In this document: positions 48,413 to 56,672 of the stretch, in pieces
Layout of the letters: each line of letters begins with the position of its first letter
Numbering within the stretch: position 1 is the first letter of the stretch
Assembly: GCF_004794465.1 (NCBI RefSeq)
Contig: NZ_SSDJ01000139.1
Location: forward strand, 1 to 64,000
Length of the DNA stretch: 64,000 nucleotides
DNA from: Microbacterium sp. K24
Lineage (GTDB): Bacteria; Actinomycetota; Actinomycetes; Actinomycetales; Microbacteriaceae
Direction of reading: 5' to 3'
Notes under the pieces: model-generated
What the model was told of the DNA's origin: nothing
The model's input: the letters and a program-made list of their open reading frames with translations, nothing else
Databases searched by the model: none
Translations under genes and position numbers: made by a program

Positions 48413-49285
48413 TCAGCCGACCAGCGACTGGACGAAGACGTGGGGGGTGAAACCGGTCAGATCGTCGATGCCCTCACCCTGCCCGAGGAGCTTCACGGGG
48501 ATGCCGGTGCGCTCCTGCACGGCGAGCACGAAACCGCCCTTGGCGGACCCGTCGAGCTTCGTGATGACGAGCCCGGTGACACCGGCGTGCTCCAGGAACG
48601 ACTCGGCCTGCATGACGCCGTTCTGGCCGGTGGTGGCGTCGAGGACCAGCAGCACCTCGCTGATCGGCGCCTGCTTCTCGACGACGCGGCGGATCTTGCC
48701 GAGCTCGTCCATGAGGCCACCCTTGGTGTGCAGGCGGCCGGCGGTGTCGATGATGGCGATCTCGATGCCCTCGCGCTTGGCGTAGTCGATGGTCTGGAAG
48801 GCGACGGATGCCGGGTCCTGCCCCTCCTGCTGGGGACGCACGATGGCCGCTCCCCCGCGCTGCGCCCAGGTGGCGAGCTGATCGACGGCCGCGGCGCGGA
48901 AGGTGTCGGCCGCTCCGACGACGACGCTGCGCTGATAGCCGCGCAGGAACTTCGTGAACTTGCCGATCGTCGTGGTCTTGCCGACGCCGTTCACGCCGAC
49001 GACGAGCACGACAGCAGGACGCTCGGTGAGCTTGAGCGTGGTGTCGAACTTCGCGAAATGCTCTTCCAGGGTCTCGCGCAGCATCCGCTGAAGGTCCTGC
49101 GGATCGGTCGTGCGGAAGCGCTCCACCTTCTCGCGGAGCTCCTCGACGACGCGCTCGCTGATGTCGGGACCGAAGTCGGCGGTGATCAGCGCCGTCTCGA
49201 GGTCCTCCCAGGTCGTCTCGTCGATGGTGGGCTTGACGAACATGCCGCGCAGCGCGCGACCGAGAGACCAGGACTTCTCCGCCAT
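48413..49285 (-). CDS. ftsY: SRP receptor FtsY
   Basis: It docks Ffh-ribosome complexes at the membrane. The product has 290 residues, short because the long acidic A domain of E. coli FtsY is absent, as in many actinobacteria. The NG domain has Walker A GVNGVGKTT, AADTFRAAAVDQL, DTAGRLHTKGGLMDEL and TKLDGSAKGG. It lies 53 bp downstream of smc. Confidence 0.96.
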   Translation of the reverse strand: MAEKSWSLGRALRGMFVKPTIDETTWEDLETALITADFGPDISERVVEELREKVERFRTTDPQDLQRMLRETLEEHFAKFDTTLKLTERPAVVLVVGVNGVGKTTTIGKFTKFLRGYQRSVVVGAADTFRAAAVDQLATWAQRGGAAIVRPQQEGQDPASVAFQTIDYAKREGIEIAIIDTAGRLHTKGGLMDELGKIRRVVEKQAPISEVLLVLDATTGQNGVMQAESFLEHAGVTGLVITKLDGSAKGGFVLAVQERTGIPVKLLGQGEGIDDLTGFTPHVFVQSLVG

Positions 49286-49338
49286 GACTCCAGCCTACGG
49301 GTCATCGAGCGCTTCGAGCGGTCGCGGGGCGCAGCGGA

Positions 49339-52300
49339 TCAGCTCGCAGCCGCCCGGTCGCCGACGCGCTGGCCGACGACCGCCGAGACGCCGTCCTGAC
49401 GCATGGAGACGCCGTAGAGCGCATCGGCGATCTCCATGGTGCGCTTCTGGTGCGTGATGACGAGCAGCTGCGAGCTCTCGCGCAACTGCTCGAACACGGT
49501 CAGCAGCCGCCCGAGGTTCGCGTCGTCGAGCGCGGCCTCGACCTCGTCGAGGATGTAGAACGGGCTGGGTCGCGCCTTGAAGATCGCGACGAGCAGGGCG
49601 ACGGCGGCGAGGGACCGCTCACCGCCGGAGAGCAGGGACAGGCGCTCGATCTTCTTGCCGACGGGACGGACGGAGACCTCGATGCCCGTGGTGAGCATGT
49701 TGTCGGGATCGGTGAGCGAGATGCTCCCCGCGCCGCCGGGGAACAGCAGCGGGAACACCTGGCCGAAGGCTTCCTTCGTGTCTTCGAAGGCGCTCGCGAA
49801 GATGGTCTGCATCCGCTCGTCGAGGTCGCCGATGATCGTCAGCAGGTCCTGTCGCGTCTGGGTCAGATCGGCCAGCTGCTCGGTGAGGAATGCATGACGC
49901 TGCTCGAGTGCGGCGAACTCCTCAAGGGCGAGCGGATTGACGCGGCCGAGCTGGGCCAGCTTGCGCTCGGCTTCGGCGAGTCGGCGCTGCTGGATCCGGC
50001 GATCGAACGGGATGGCGGTGTCGTCGATGAGCTCATCGGCCGCGGGCCCGACGCCGGGATCGCGGGGAACGAGCTGATCAGGTCCATATTCCGCAACGAG
50101 AATATCTTCATCCAGGGCGAGTTCCGACGCCACCCTCTCGAGCAGGCTGTTCAGGTGCAGCTTCTTCTCGTGGATCTGCAGCTCCAGCCCATGCACGCTC
50201 TCGGTCAGGCCCGCCAGACGCTCTCTCAGGGAGGTCTCCTGCGCGCGCAGGGCGACGAGCTCCTCGTTCTGCGCCGAACGCGCCGCCTCCGCCTCCCCCA
50301 GCGCGACCCGCGCCTCGGTGACGGAACGATCGAGCGAGTCGAGGATGCGCGGCAGCTCCTCGGCGACACCGGAGGCGGCCTCGCGCTGGGCACGACGGAT
50401 GACGGCTCTGCGGGCAGCCTCGGCGGCGGCATCCCGCTCCTGCTCGCGCTGACGCTCGAGGCTCGTCACCCGTGCCTGCGCGGCACGGACGCGCTCCCGG
50501 AGCGTCTCGATCTCGAGTCGCGCCCGCACCTCGTCCTCGCGTGCCGCCTCGAGGGCTTCGAGCAGTCCATCGCGGGCCGTGGCATCGAGGACCGGACGCG
50601 GGGCGGCGATCGCCGCGTCCACCTCGTCCTTCGCGGCCTGCGCCTTCGCCTCGGCATCCGCCACGGCAGCCTGCGCCTGCGCGAGTCCGGTCTCCAGACG
50701 TTCGCACTCCGCGACAGCGGATTCGTGGCGCACGGTGATGCGGTTCACCTGCTCCGCGTGGCTCGCGAGCGCCGCGTCGTGCTCACGGAGCGCGCGCAGT
50801 GCATCCTTCGCCTGACGACGCGTCGTCTCGACCGCCTCGTTCGCGTCTTCGCGTGCTTCGCGCAGTGAATCCACGACGATCTGGATCTCGGTGAGACGCT
50901 CCCGCGCGGCGTCCCGCTCGGCAGCGAGCTCCAGACGAGACCTCTCGCCGCCGGAGCCGGTCCGGAGCGTCTGGGCGGTGACGACATCTCCGCCGATCGT
51001 GACGATCGTGGTCGTCGTGTCTCCCGCGGTGTCGAGAGCCGCACGCGCCGCGCGTGCCGCATCGAGATCGGCGGCGACGAGCACGTGCGAGAGGATGCCG
51101 AGCACCCCGTCGGGAGCCGTGACCGTCTCGGTGGCGGGAGTCACGCCATCGATGACGGGCAGGGCGACCGACGGGCGGAGGGCATCCGCCACGACGAAAT
51201 CGACCACGCCTCGCCGCTGTTCGGCAGCCTCTGCGGCCAACGCGAACGCATCGGCCGAGGAGTCGATCAGAACGCCCTCTGCGAGCGGGCCGAGAACCGC
51301 GGCGATGGCCGCTTCGAATCCGGCGCGGACCTGCACGGCGTCGCCCACGAGCCCACGCACGCCGGCGCCGCCCGCCTTGACGATCTCGGCGGCACCGCCC
51401 GACAGCGCGAGAGCGCTGCTCAGCGCCGCGGCCTTCGCCGTCAGGGAATCGACCTCGCGCTCGGCGGCATGCAGTCGCTCCCGCAGGGCCTCTCGCTCTG
51501 CCTCTGCGGCCGACGACGCCCGTTGCGCGCTGTCATAGGCCGCGGCGTGCTCTGCGGCCGTGCCTTCCGGAGCCTCCGCATCGTCGATCGCCTCGAGCGC
51601 TTCCGTGGCCTCTCGGCGACGCACGTTCGCCGCTTCGAGCGCGTTCTCCTGCCGGAGCACCGCTCCGCGCACCGCGGCGAGGGCGGAAGCTGCGGCATCC
51701 GCCGTTCCGCGCAACGTCGAGAGCCGCATGTCGTACTCCGAGACGAGCGCGCTCTGCTCGGCGATGTCGACGTCGAGCGTGTCGAGCTCGGCCCTGGCGT
51801 GCACGACTTCGCGGCTCGCCGCCACAGCGGCATCCTGCGCATCGCCGAGCCCGGCGGAGATCAGATCGATCTCCTCCTTCGCCTCGTCGATCGTGCTCTG
51901 GGTCACGGTCACCGCCGTGACGGCGGCGTCGTCCTCCTCGGAGCCCAACAGCGCGAGGCGCTGGTTCGCCAGCGTGTACAGACCGCGCATGCGCTCCTGC
52001 ACCTGCTCGAGCCCGAACGCCACGCCGCGCGCCTGATCGACGGCGACGGAGTTCTGGTCCTGCTCGAGGCGGGCGATGCTCGACCGCACGGTCTCCGCCT
52101 GATCGGACAGCACCAGCCGCTCGGTGTGCCGTTCGTGCTCGGTACGGGTGTGATCGGCGAGAGCGGAACGCAGGGCGACGACGTCGTCCGCGAAGATGCG
52201 TGCCTTCGCGTCGCGGACCACGGCGGCGATCGTCTGCGCCTCGCGAGCGATCTCCGCCTGACGACCGAGAGGCTTCAGCTGGCGTCGGATCTCGCCGGCG

Positions 52301-52881
52301 AGATCGCTCAGGCGCGTGAGATTCGCCTCCATGGCATCGAGCTTGCGGAGGGTCTTCTCCTTGCGACGGCGGTGCTTCAGGATTCCGGCGGCCTCCTCGA
52401 TGAACCCGCGACGATCCTCCGGCGACGCCTGGAGCACGGTGTCGAGCCGGCCCTGGCCGACGATGACGTGCATCTCGCGCCCGAGACCCGAGTCGCTGAG
52501 CAGCTCCTGCACGTCGAGCAGACGGCAGCTGTCGCCGTTGATCGCATACTCGCTCGACCCGTTGCGGAAGAGCGTGCGGCTGATCGTCACTTCGGCGTAC
52601 TCGATCGGAAGAGCGCCGTCGGCGTTGTCGATCGTCAGCTGCACCTCCGCGCGTCCGAGAGGTCCGCGCGTCGACGTGCCGGCGAAGATGACGTCCTCCA
52701 TCTTGCCGCCACGGAGGGTCTTGGCGCCCTGCTCGCCCATCACCCAGGCCAGGGCATCGACGACGTTCGACTTGCCGGATCCGTTCGGTCCGACGATGCA
52801 CGTCACACCCGGCTCGAACACGAAACTCGTCGGCTGGGCGAACGACTTGAACCCCTTGAGCGTCAGGCTCTTCAGATGCAT
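49339..52881 (-). CDS. smc: Chromosome segregation ATPase Smc
   Basis: It is the core of the bacterial condensin. The product has 1180 residues. N-terminal head with Walker A GPNGSGKSN at about 32-40; first coiled coil from about 170 to 490; globular hinge about 500-650 with GVRGLVGD and GGDVVT; second coiled coil to about 1000; C-terminal head with LSGGERSLAAVALL and Walker B FYILDEVEAALDD. The usual order in relatives is ftsY-smc-(acylphosphatase)-mutM; here an accessory cluster separates smc from mutM. Confidence 0.97.
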   Translation of the reverse strand: MHLKSLTLKGFKSFAQPTSFVFEPGVTCIVGPNGSGKSNVVDALAWVMGEQGAKTLRGGKMEDVIFAGTSTRGPLGRAEVQLTIDNADGALPIEYAEVTISRTLFRNGSSEYAINGDSCRLLDVQELLSDSGLGREMHVIVGQGRLDTVLQASPEDRRGFIEEAAGILKHRRRKEKTLRKLDAMEANLTRLSDLAGEIRRQLKPLGRQAEIAREAQTIAAVVRDAKARIFADDVVALRSALADHTRTEHERHTERLVLSDQAETVRSSIARLEQDQNSVAVDQARGVAFGLEQVQERMRGLYTLANQRLALLGSEEDDAAVTAVTVTQSTIDEAKEEIDLISAGLGDAQDAAVAASREVVHARAELDTLDVDIAEQSALVSEYDMRLSTLRGTADAAASALAAVRGAVLRQENALEAANVRRREATEALEAIDDAEAPEGTAAEHAAAYDSAQRASSAAEAEREALRERLHAAEREVDSLTAKAAALSSALALSGGAAEIVKAGGAGVRGLVGDAVQVRAGFEAAIAAVLGPLAEGVLIDSSADAFALAAEAAEQRRGVVDFVVADALRPSVALPVIDGVTPATETVTAPDGVLGILSHVLVAADLDAARAARAALDTAGDTTTTIVTIGGDVVTAQTLRTGSGGERSRLELAAERDAARERLTEIQIVVDSLREAREDANEAVETTRRQAKDALRALREHDAALASHAEQVNRITVRHESAVAECERLETGLAQAQAAVADAEAKAQAAKDEVDAAIAAPRPVLDATARDGLLEALEAAREDEVRARLEIETLRERVRAAQARVTSLERQREQERDAAAEAARRAVIRRAQREAASGVAEELPRILDSLDRSVTEARVALGEAEAARSAQNEELVALRAQETSLRERLAGLTESVHGLELQIHEKKLHLNSLLERVASELALDEDILVAEYGPDQLVPRDPGVGPAADELIDDTAIPFDRRIQQRRLAEAERKLAQLGRVNPLALEEFAALEQRHAFLTEQLADLTQTRQDLLTIIGDLDERMQTIFASAFEDTKEAFGQVFPLLFPGGAGSISLTDPDNMLTTGIEVSVRPVGKKIERLSLLSGGERSLAAVALLVAIFKARPSPFYILDEVEAALDDANLGRLLTVFEQLRESSQLLVITHQKRTMEIADALYGVSMRQDGVSAVVGQRVGDRAAAS

Positions 52882-53009
52882 GCGGGCACCGCTCGTCCGG
52901 GGAGAATCACGCCGCTACGCTACCGGAATCCCGGCGCACACCCGTGATCCCGCGCGGTCCGGGACAGAACCCGACCTCCGTGCGACACGCCGACCGCACG
53001 CCGATGTGC

Positions 53010-53045
53010 TTGACGGCACCCGCTGACGTTCGCTACGGTAACGTC
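53010..53045 (+). promoter_or_regulatory. Promoter with inverted repeat over the -10
   Basis: TTGACG (53010-53015) and TACGGT (53034-53039) are 18 bp apart, the best sigma-A-type promoter noticed in the window, pointing into the leader ORF. GACGTT (53025-53030) and AACGTC (53040-53045) form a perfect 6-bp inverted repeat around the -10, a likely operator. Predicted transcript start is near 53046. Confidence 0.65.
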
Positions 53046-53073
53046 CGGATCGCCACACGAAAGGAGGTTACCG

Positions 53074-53184
53074 ATGTTTATTCAGCTCAACGCACAGGCC
53101 ACAGGCCTCACCGCGCCCGCGCACTCTGCGCCGCGCTACGCGTACTCGGTAACCGCCGGCGTCCGCATCAGCGCGCTCGCATAG
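53074..53184 (+). CDS. 36-residue leader ORF with near-perfect ribosome-binding site
   Basis: AAGGAGGT (53061-53068), matching the 16S rRNA tail over 8 bases, lies 5 nt before ATG. The ORF encodes MFIQLNAQATGLT and continues to ...TAGVRISALA, then TAG. It begins about 28 nt after the predicted transcript start. It has no run of one amino acid that would suggest a classical amino-acid attenuator. The Shine-Dalgarno/start region (53066-53074) is complementary over 9 bp to 53146-53154 inside the ORF. A further hairpin begins at its stop codon. Probably a regulatory leader peptide for the genes that follow; a free small protein is the alternative. Confidence 0.65.
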   Translation: MFIQLNAQATGLTAPAHSAPRYAYSVTAGVRISALA

Positions 53185-53275
53185 AACCGCAGCCCGAGAT
53201 ATCCGGCCCGCAAGGGTCGGAGCTTCGCCGGTTCTTCCGCGCCCACCGTCTGATCTGCACCCAGATCACGGATCT
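53183..53275 (+). promoter_or_regulatory. Leader hairpins downstream of the leader ORF
   Basis: AGAACCG (53183-53189), starting on the last two bases of the TAG stop, pairs with CGGTTCT (53229-53235). Nested inside is CCGGCCC-GCAA-GGGTCGG (53203-53220), a 7-bp stem with one G-U pair and a GNRA loop. Next, GATCTG-CACC-CAGATC (53252-53267) competes with AGATC-ACG-GATCT (53263-53275) for the same bases, so the two cannot form together. This is the layout expected of a switchable leader. Confidence 0.5.
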
Positions 53276-53334
53276 CCGCCTCACTCGGCATCCGCTTCTC
53301 TGCGGAACTCCGGTGTCGCCTCTTCCGCGCCGCG

Positions 53335-53358
53335 CCCGACTGCCCGTGCAGCCTCGGG
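53335..53358 (+). other. Hairpin and CT-rich stretch before the 93-residue ORF
   Basis: CCCGACTGC pairs with GCAG-CC-TCGGG around CCGT, a 9-bp stem with a 2-nt bulge. It is followed within 20 nt by a pyrimidine-rich stretch with four TCATC-type repeats up to about 53405. It could be an intrinsic terminator of unusual form, or an attenuator arm. No strong T-run is present. Confidence 0.45.
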
Positions 53359-53416
53359 GCGACCTCTCCGACCCATTCTCATCTCATCTCATCCATGTCA
53401 TCTCGAAGGAATCATC

Positions 53417-53698
53417 GTGAATACGACGCTGCACCGCGGCATCACCCACCCGCCCGATATCGAGGACCGGACGGTCCTCCAGATCCCCCGCCCTGACGAA
53501 CTGCGAAAGCTCGCTCTCGCTGATCGTCTCTCCCTCCGGATCGGCCTCTGGCTGTTCCAGAGGGCGCAGCGTCCTCGGCGTGAACGCCGGAACCTGCACA
53601 TCGCGCCCGCGGATCCCTGGTTCCTCGGAGAGCGCCACCGCTCCGCCGCGGAGACCTACGCGCTGTTCACCTACGACATGCAGCGCGGAATGCGCTGA
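53417..53698 (+). CDS. 93-residue basic protein with amphipathic helix
   Basis: I do not recognise a family. GTG start with GAAGGA 7 nt upstream. The middle (about 30-50) is an amphipathic, probably membrane-surface helix (LADRLSLRIGLWLFQRAQRP) followed by a basic RRERRN cluster; the C-terminus has WFLGERHRSAAETYALF. No signal peptide, no cysteine. It is the first full-length gene after the leader and lies 14 bp before the first GNAT gene, so it is expected to be co-expressed with it. Confidence 0.7.
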   Translation: MNTTLHRGITHPPDIEDRTVLQIPRPDELRKLALADRLSLRIGLWLFQRAQRPRRERRNLHIAPADPWFLGERHRSAAETYALFTYDMQRGMR

Positions 53699-53712
53699 TC
53701 GGAGATCTGATC

Positions 53713-54801
53713 ATGACAATCCCGCTCATCGCAGGCGCGACCCTGCATCCGCTCGTGCTCCCGGCACGGGCGGATGCAGCGGACGCGGGTGAGTTCCGCG
53801 AACTCGCCCGCGTCCGCAACACCGTCTACCGCGAGATCACCGGTCGAGGCGAGGACGATCTCACGCCGGAGGCGCTGCTGCCGATCCTCCGCTCGCGCGC
53901 CGAGCGCACCACCGTGGTCTGGGTGATCCGCGTCGACGACGAGATGGTCGGTCGCGCGGTCGTCAACATCCCGCATGAGGAGGGCTCGCGCGTCGCCATC
54001 GCGATGATCGAACTGCTTCCGAAGGTCTGGGGCCGAGGCATCGGCAGTGCCGTGCTGCCTCACGTCGAGGCCGTCGCCCGCGAACACGGCCGCACCGTCA
54101 TCCAGAACTGGAACGAGCAGCAGCCGAACGATGGTCCGCGCATCGATGCGCCGACCGGCTTCGGCAGCGTTCCCGAAGATCACGTGGCGCGCTTCCTCGT
54201 GCGGCACGGCTTCCGCCTCGAGCAGGTGTATCGGGTGAGCCACCTGGAGCTGACGGCGGACGCCCTGGAGCGCGCGCGGGAGCTGCTGACCCAGGCGCGA
54301 GCGGCATCCGCCGACTACCGCGTGGTGCAGTGGACGCTGCCGACTCCGCCCGAGCACGCCGCCGGCTATGCGTGGATGAAGTCCCGCATGTCGACGGATG
54401 CCCCGGCCGCCGGGCTCGAGATGGACGAGGAGAAGTGGGACGTCGCACGCCTGGTCGACGCCGAGCAGCGCATCGCCGAGATGGGCAGCACGATGCTCGT
54501 GACCGCTGCACAGCACATCGCCTCAGGCGAGCTGTGCGCCTTCTCGGAGCTCGCCATCGGCTCGCATCCGGAGGAGGTCACGCATCAGGAGGACACACTG
54601 GTGCTTCGCGAGCACCGCGGCCACCGACTGGGACTGCTGGTGAAGAGCGCGGCACTGCTCGCGTGGCCCGAGATCGCACCACGGTCGCCGCGCGTCATCA
54701 CCTACAACGCCGAGGAGAACCGGCCGATGCTCTCCATCAATGAGGCCCTGGGCTTCACCCCCACCGCTTACGAGGGGGCCTGGAAGAAGGAACTGACATG
54801 A
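53713..54801 (+). CDS. Double-GNAT acetyltransferase, first copy
   Basis: The product has 362 residues with two GNAT folds. The N-terminal domain has acetyl-CoA motif VWGRGIGSAVLPHVE (about 104-118); the C-terminal domain has LREHRGHRLGLLVKSAAL and the closing NAEENRPMLSINEALGF. Tandem GNATs of this kind include mycothiol synthase and antibiotic N-acetyltransferases, but the substrate cannot be read from sequence. GGAG lies 8 nt before the ATG. Overlaps the second copy by 4 bases. Confidence 0.87.
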   Translation: MTIPLIAGATLHPLVLPARADAADAGEFRELARVRNTVYREITGRGEDDLTPEALLPILRSRAERTTVVWVIRVDDEMVGRAVVNIPHEEGSRVAIAMIELLPKVWGRGIGSAVLPHVEAVAREHGRTVIQNWNEQQPNDGPRIDAPTGFGSVPEDHVARFLVRHGFRLEQVYRVSHLELTADALERARELLTQARAASADYRVVQWTLPTPPEHAAGYAWMKSRMSTDAPAAGLEMDEEKWDVARLVDAEQRIAEMGSTMLVTAAQHIASGELCAFSELAIGSHPEEVTHQEDTLVLREHRGHRLGLLVKSAALLAWPEIAPRSPRVITYNAEENRPMLSINEALGFTPTAYEGAWKKELT

Positions 54802-55877
54802 ACACGATCGCGCTGACCATCGCGCCGCTCACCGTCCCGCGCTCCCTGGACGATGCCGACGCCGCGGAATTCCTCGCCTACGGCGAACTCAACCGGCTGA
54901 TCTGCGACGAGGCCGTCGGGCTCCCCGACCTGGCCCCGGATGCCGCACAGATGCTGCCCGCCTGGCACGACAGCACGGACACGCTGCAGACCGGATTCGT
55001 CGCACGCGCGGAGGGGAAGATCGTCGGCATGGTGACGGTCTCCTTCGCGCAGGAGTCCGAGGCTCACGCCGCCGAGATCGACATGCTCGTCCCGGCGGAG
55101 CACTGGGGCCACGGCATCGAAGAGGCGCTGCTCACGCGGGCCGAGGACGAAGCGCGGGCACGTGGACGCAGCATCCTGCAGATCTGGAGCCTGCACCGTC
55201 CGGAGGAGGCAGAGCGGATGCTGGTTCCCCGCACCGGCTGGGGACGGGTACCCGCGATCGCCCTCAGCGATCTGCTCGAGGCCCGCGGCTACGACCTCGA
55301 GCAGGTCGAGCGCAACAGCGAGTTCGACCTGCATGCCGATCCGGCTCCACTGCGCCGCGCCCTCGACGAGGCGCAGACGTTCGCCGGCGCCGACTACCGT
55401 GTGCTCCACTGGATGCTTCCGACGCCTCCGGAGTTCCGCGACGGCTTCGCGGCCGTGCTCGCCCGGCTGTCGACGGACGCGCCCAGCGGTGACATGGACT
55501 TCGTCGCCGAGGAGTGGGACGCGGACCGCGTGGTGCGTCGTGAGGCTCAGCTCACCGGCGCGGGCCAGGCGGTGTCGGTCGTGGCCGTCGAGCACGTCCC
55601 GAGCGGAGAGCTGGTCGCCTACAACGAGCTGCTGATCTCTGCCGACCGTTCCGGCGTCACGCATCAGTTCGGCACGCTGGTGTCGAAGGAGCACCGCGGG
55701 CACCGGCTCGGCATGATCGTGAAATGCGCGAACCTGGTGCGATGGCGCGAGCTCATGCCGGCATCATCGGTCGTCTCGACGTTCAACGCCGAGGAGAACC
55801 GGCCGATGCTGAGCATCAACGAGGCCATCGGCTTCGTGCCCGTCTCGTACGCGGGAGCGTGGCAGAAGAGGATCTGA
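54798..55877 (+). CDS. Double-GNAT acetyltransferase, second copy
   Basis: The product has 359 residues and is clearly paralogous to the preceding one: SKEHRGHRLGMIVKCANL and NAEENRPMLSINEAIGF are shared almost word for word. Its N-terminal domain has HWGHGIEEALL where the first copy has VWGRGIGSAVL, so the pyrophosphate loop is altered and that half may not bind acetyl-CoA. The two start/stop overlap (ATGA) indicates balanced co-synthesis, and a heteromer is possible. Confidence 0.87.
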   Translation: MNTIALTIAPLTVPRSLDDADAAEFLAYGELNRLICDEAVGLPDLAPDAAQMLPAWHDSTDTLQTGFVARAEGKIVGMVTVSFAQESEAHAAEIDMLVPAEHWGHGIEEALLTRAEDEARARGRSILQIWSLHRPEEAERMLVPRTGWGRVPAIALSDLLEARGYDLEQVERNSEFDLHADPAPLRRALDEAQTFAGADYRVLHWMLPTPPEFRDGFAAVLARLSTDAPSGDMDFVAEEWDADRVVRREAQLTGAGQAVSVVAVEHVPSGELVAYNELLISADRSGVTHQFGTLVSKEHRGHRLGMIVKCANLVRWRELMPASSVVSTFNAEENRPMLSINEAIGFVPVSYAGAWQKRI

Positions 55878-55882
55878 CGGCG

Positions 55883-55922
55883 GCGGACCCGATCTCATTC
55901 TCCGGTATGACGTCGGGTCCGC
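55883..55922. repeat. 10-bp inverted repeat before the ABC genes
   Basis: GCGGACCCGA (55883-55892) and TCGGGTCCGC (55913-55922) are perfectly complementary around 20 nt. It lies 5 bp after the second GNAT stop and 54 bp before the ABC gene. It may be a terminator separating the two gene pairs or an operator for the exporter; no T-run follows. Confidence 0.6.
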
Positions 55923-55976
55923 ATCCTCATCCGCCTGACGGACGACTGCGGCCCGGCAGGCGACGACGCTGGATGT

Positions 55977-56672
55977 ATGAACATCCCCGTGATCGAAGCC
56001 CATGCCCTCCTCAAGAACTTCGGCTCGACCCGCGCCCTCGCCGGTGTCGACCTCGCCGTCGCGCGCGGAGAGTCCGTCGCGATCATGGGGGCATCGGGCT
56101 CAGGCAAGACCACGCTCCTGCACGTCCTGGCAGGGATCATCGCCCCGGATGCCGGTGCCGTGACCTTCCGGCCTGCGGAGGGAGCACCCGTCGAGGTCAC
56201 CGCCCTGGGAGAATCGGCCCGCTCCCGCCTGCGGCGCGAACGCTTCGGGTTCGTGTTCCAGCGGGGTCTGCTGATCCCCGAGCTGACCGCCGTCGAGAAC
56301 GTGGCTCTGGCCTCGATGATCAACGGAGTCCGGCGGCAGGATGCCGTGCAGCACGCCGCGGCGTGGCTCGCAGCGCTCGGCCTCGCCGGGATGGAGGACC
56401 GCCGCATCGGCGAGCTCTCCGGCGGCCAGGCCCAGCGCGTCGCCATCGCGCGCGCTCAGGCCACAGGCGCGGAACTCGTCTTCGCCGACGAGCCCACCGG
56501 TGCGCTCGACTCGCGCACTTCGGCGGAGGTGATGGACGCCCTGCTCTGGTCGACGACCGGTCAGGGACGCACCCTCGTCGTGGTCACGCACGATCCCGAG
56601 GTCGCCGCGCGATGCACACGCACGATCGCCGTGCGCGACGGCCGCATCGTCTCCTCGGCGGTGACCGCATGA
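55977..56672 (+). CDS. ABC transporter ATP-binding protein (MacB/LolD type)
   Basis: The product has 231 residues. Walker A GASGSGKTT (about 38-46), signature LSGGQAQRVAIARA, Walker B ELVFADEPTGALDS and the H-loop VVVTHDPEVA are complete. The type is that of the MacB/LolD/BceA group, which works with FtsX-like permeases. Its ATG has only a weak GGATG upstream. It overlaps the permease start by 4 bases. Confidence 0.93.
   Translation: MNIPVIEAHALLKNFGSTRALAGVDLAVARGESVAIMGASGSGKTTLLHVLAGIIAPDAGAVTFRPAEGAPVEVTALGESARSRLRRERFGFVFQRGLLIPELTAVENVALASMINGVRRQDAVQHAAAWLAALGLAGMEDRRIGELSGGQAQRVAIARAQATGAELVFADEPTGALDSRTSAEVMDALLWSTTGQGRTLVVVTHDPEVAARCTRTIAVRDGRIVSSAVTA

Noticed and set aside
51085..52947. 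620-codon open frame on the plus strand opposite smc
   Set aside because: Antisense shadow; composition follows the reversed smc codons.
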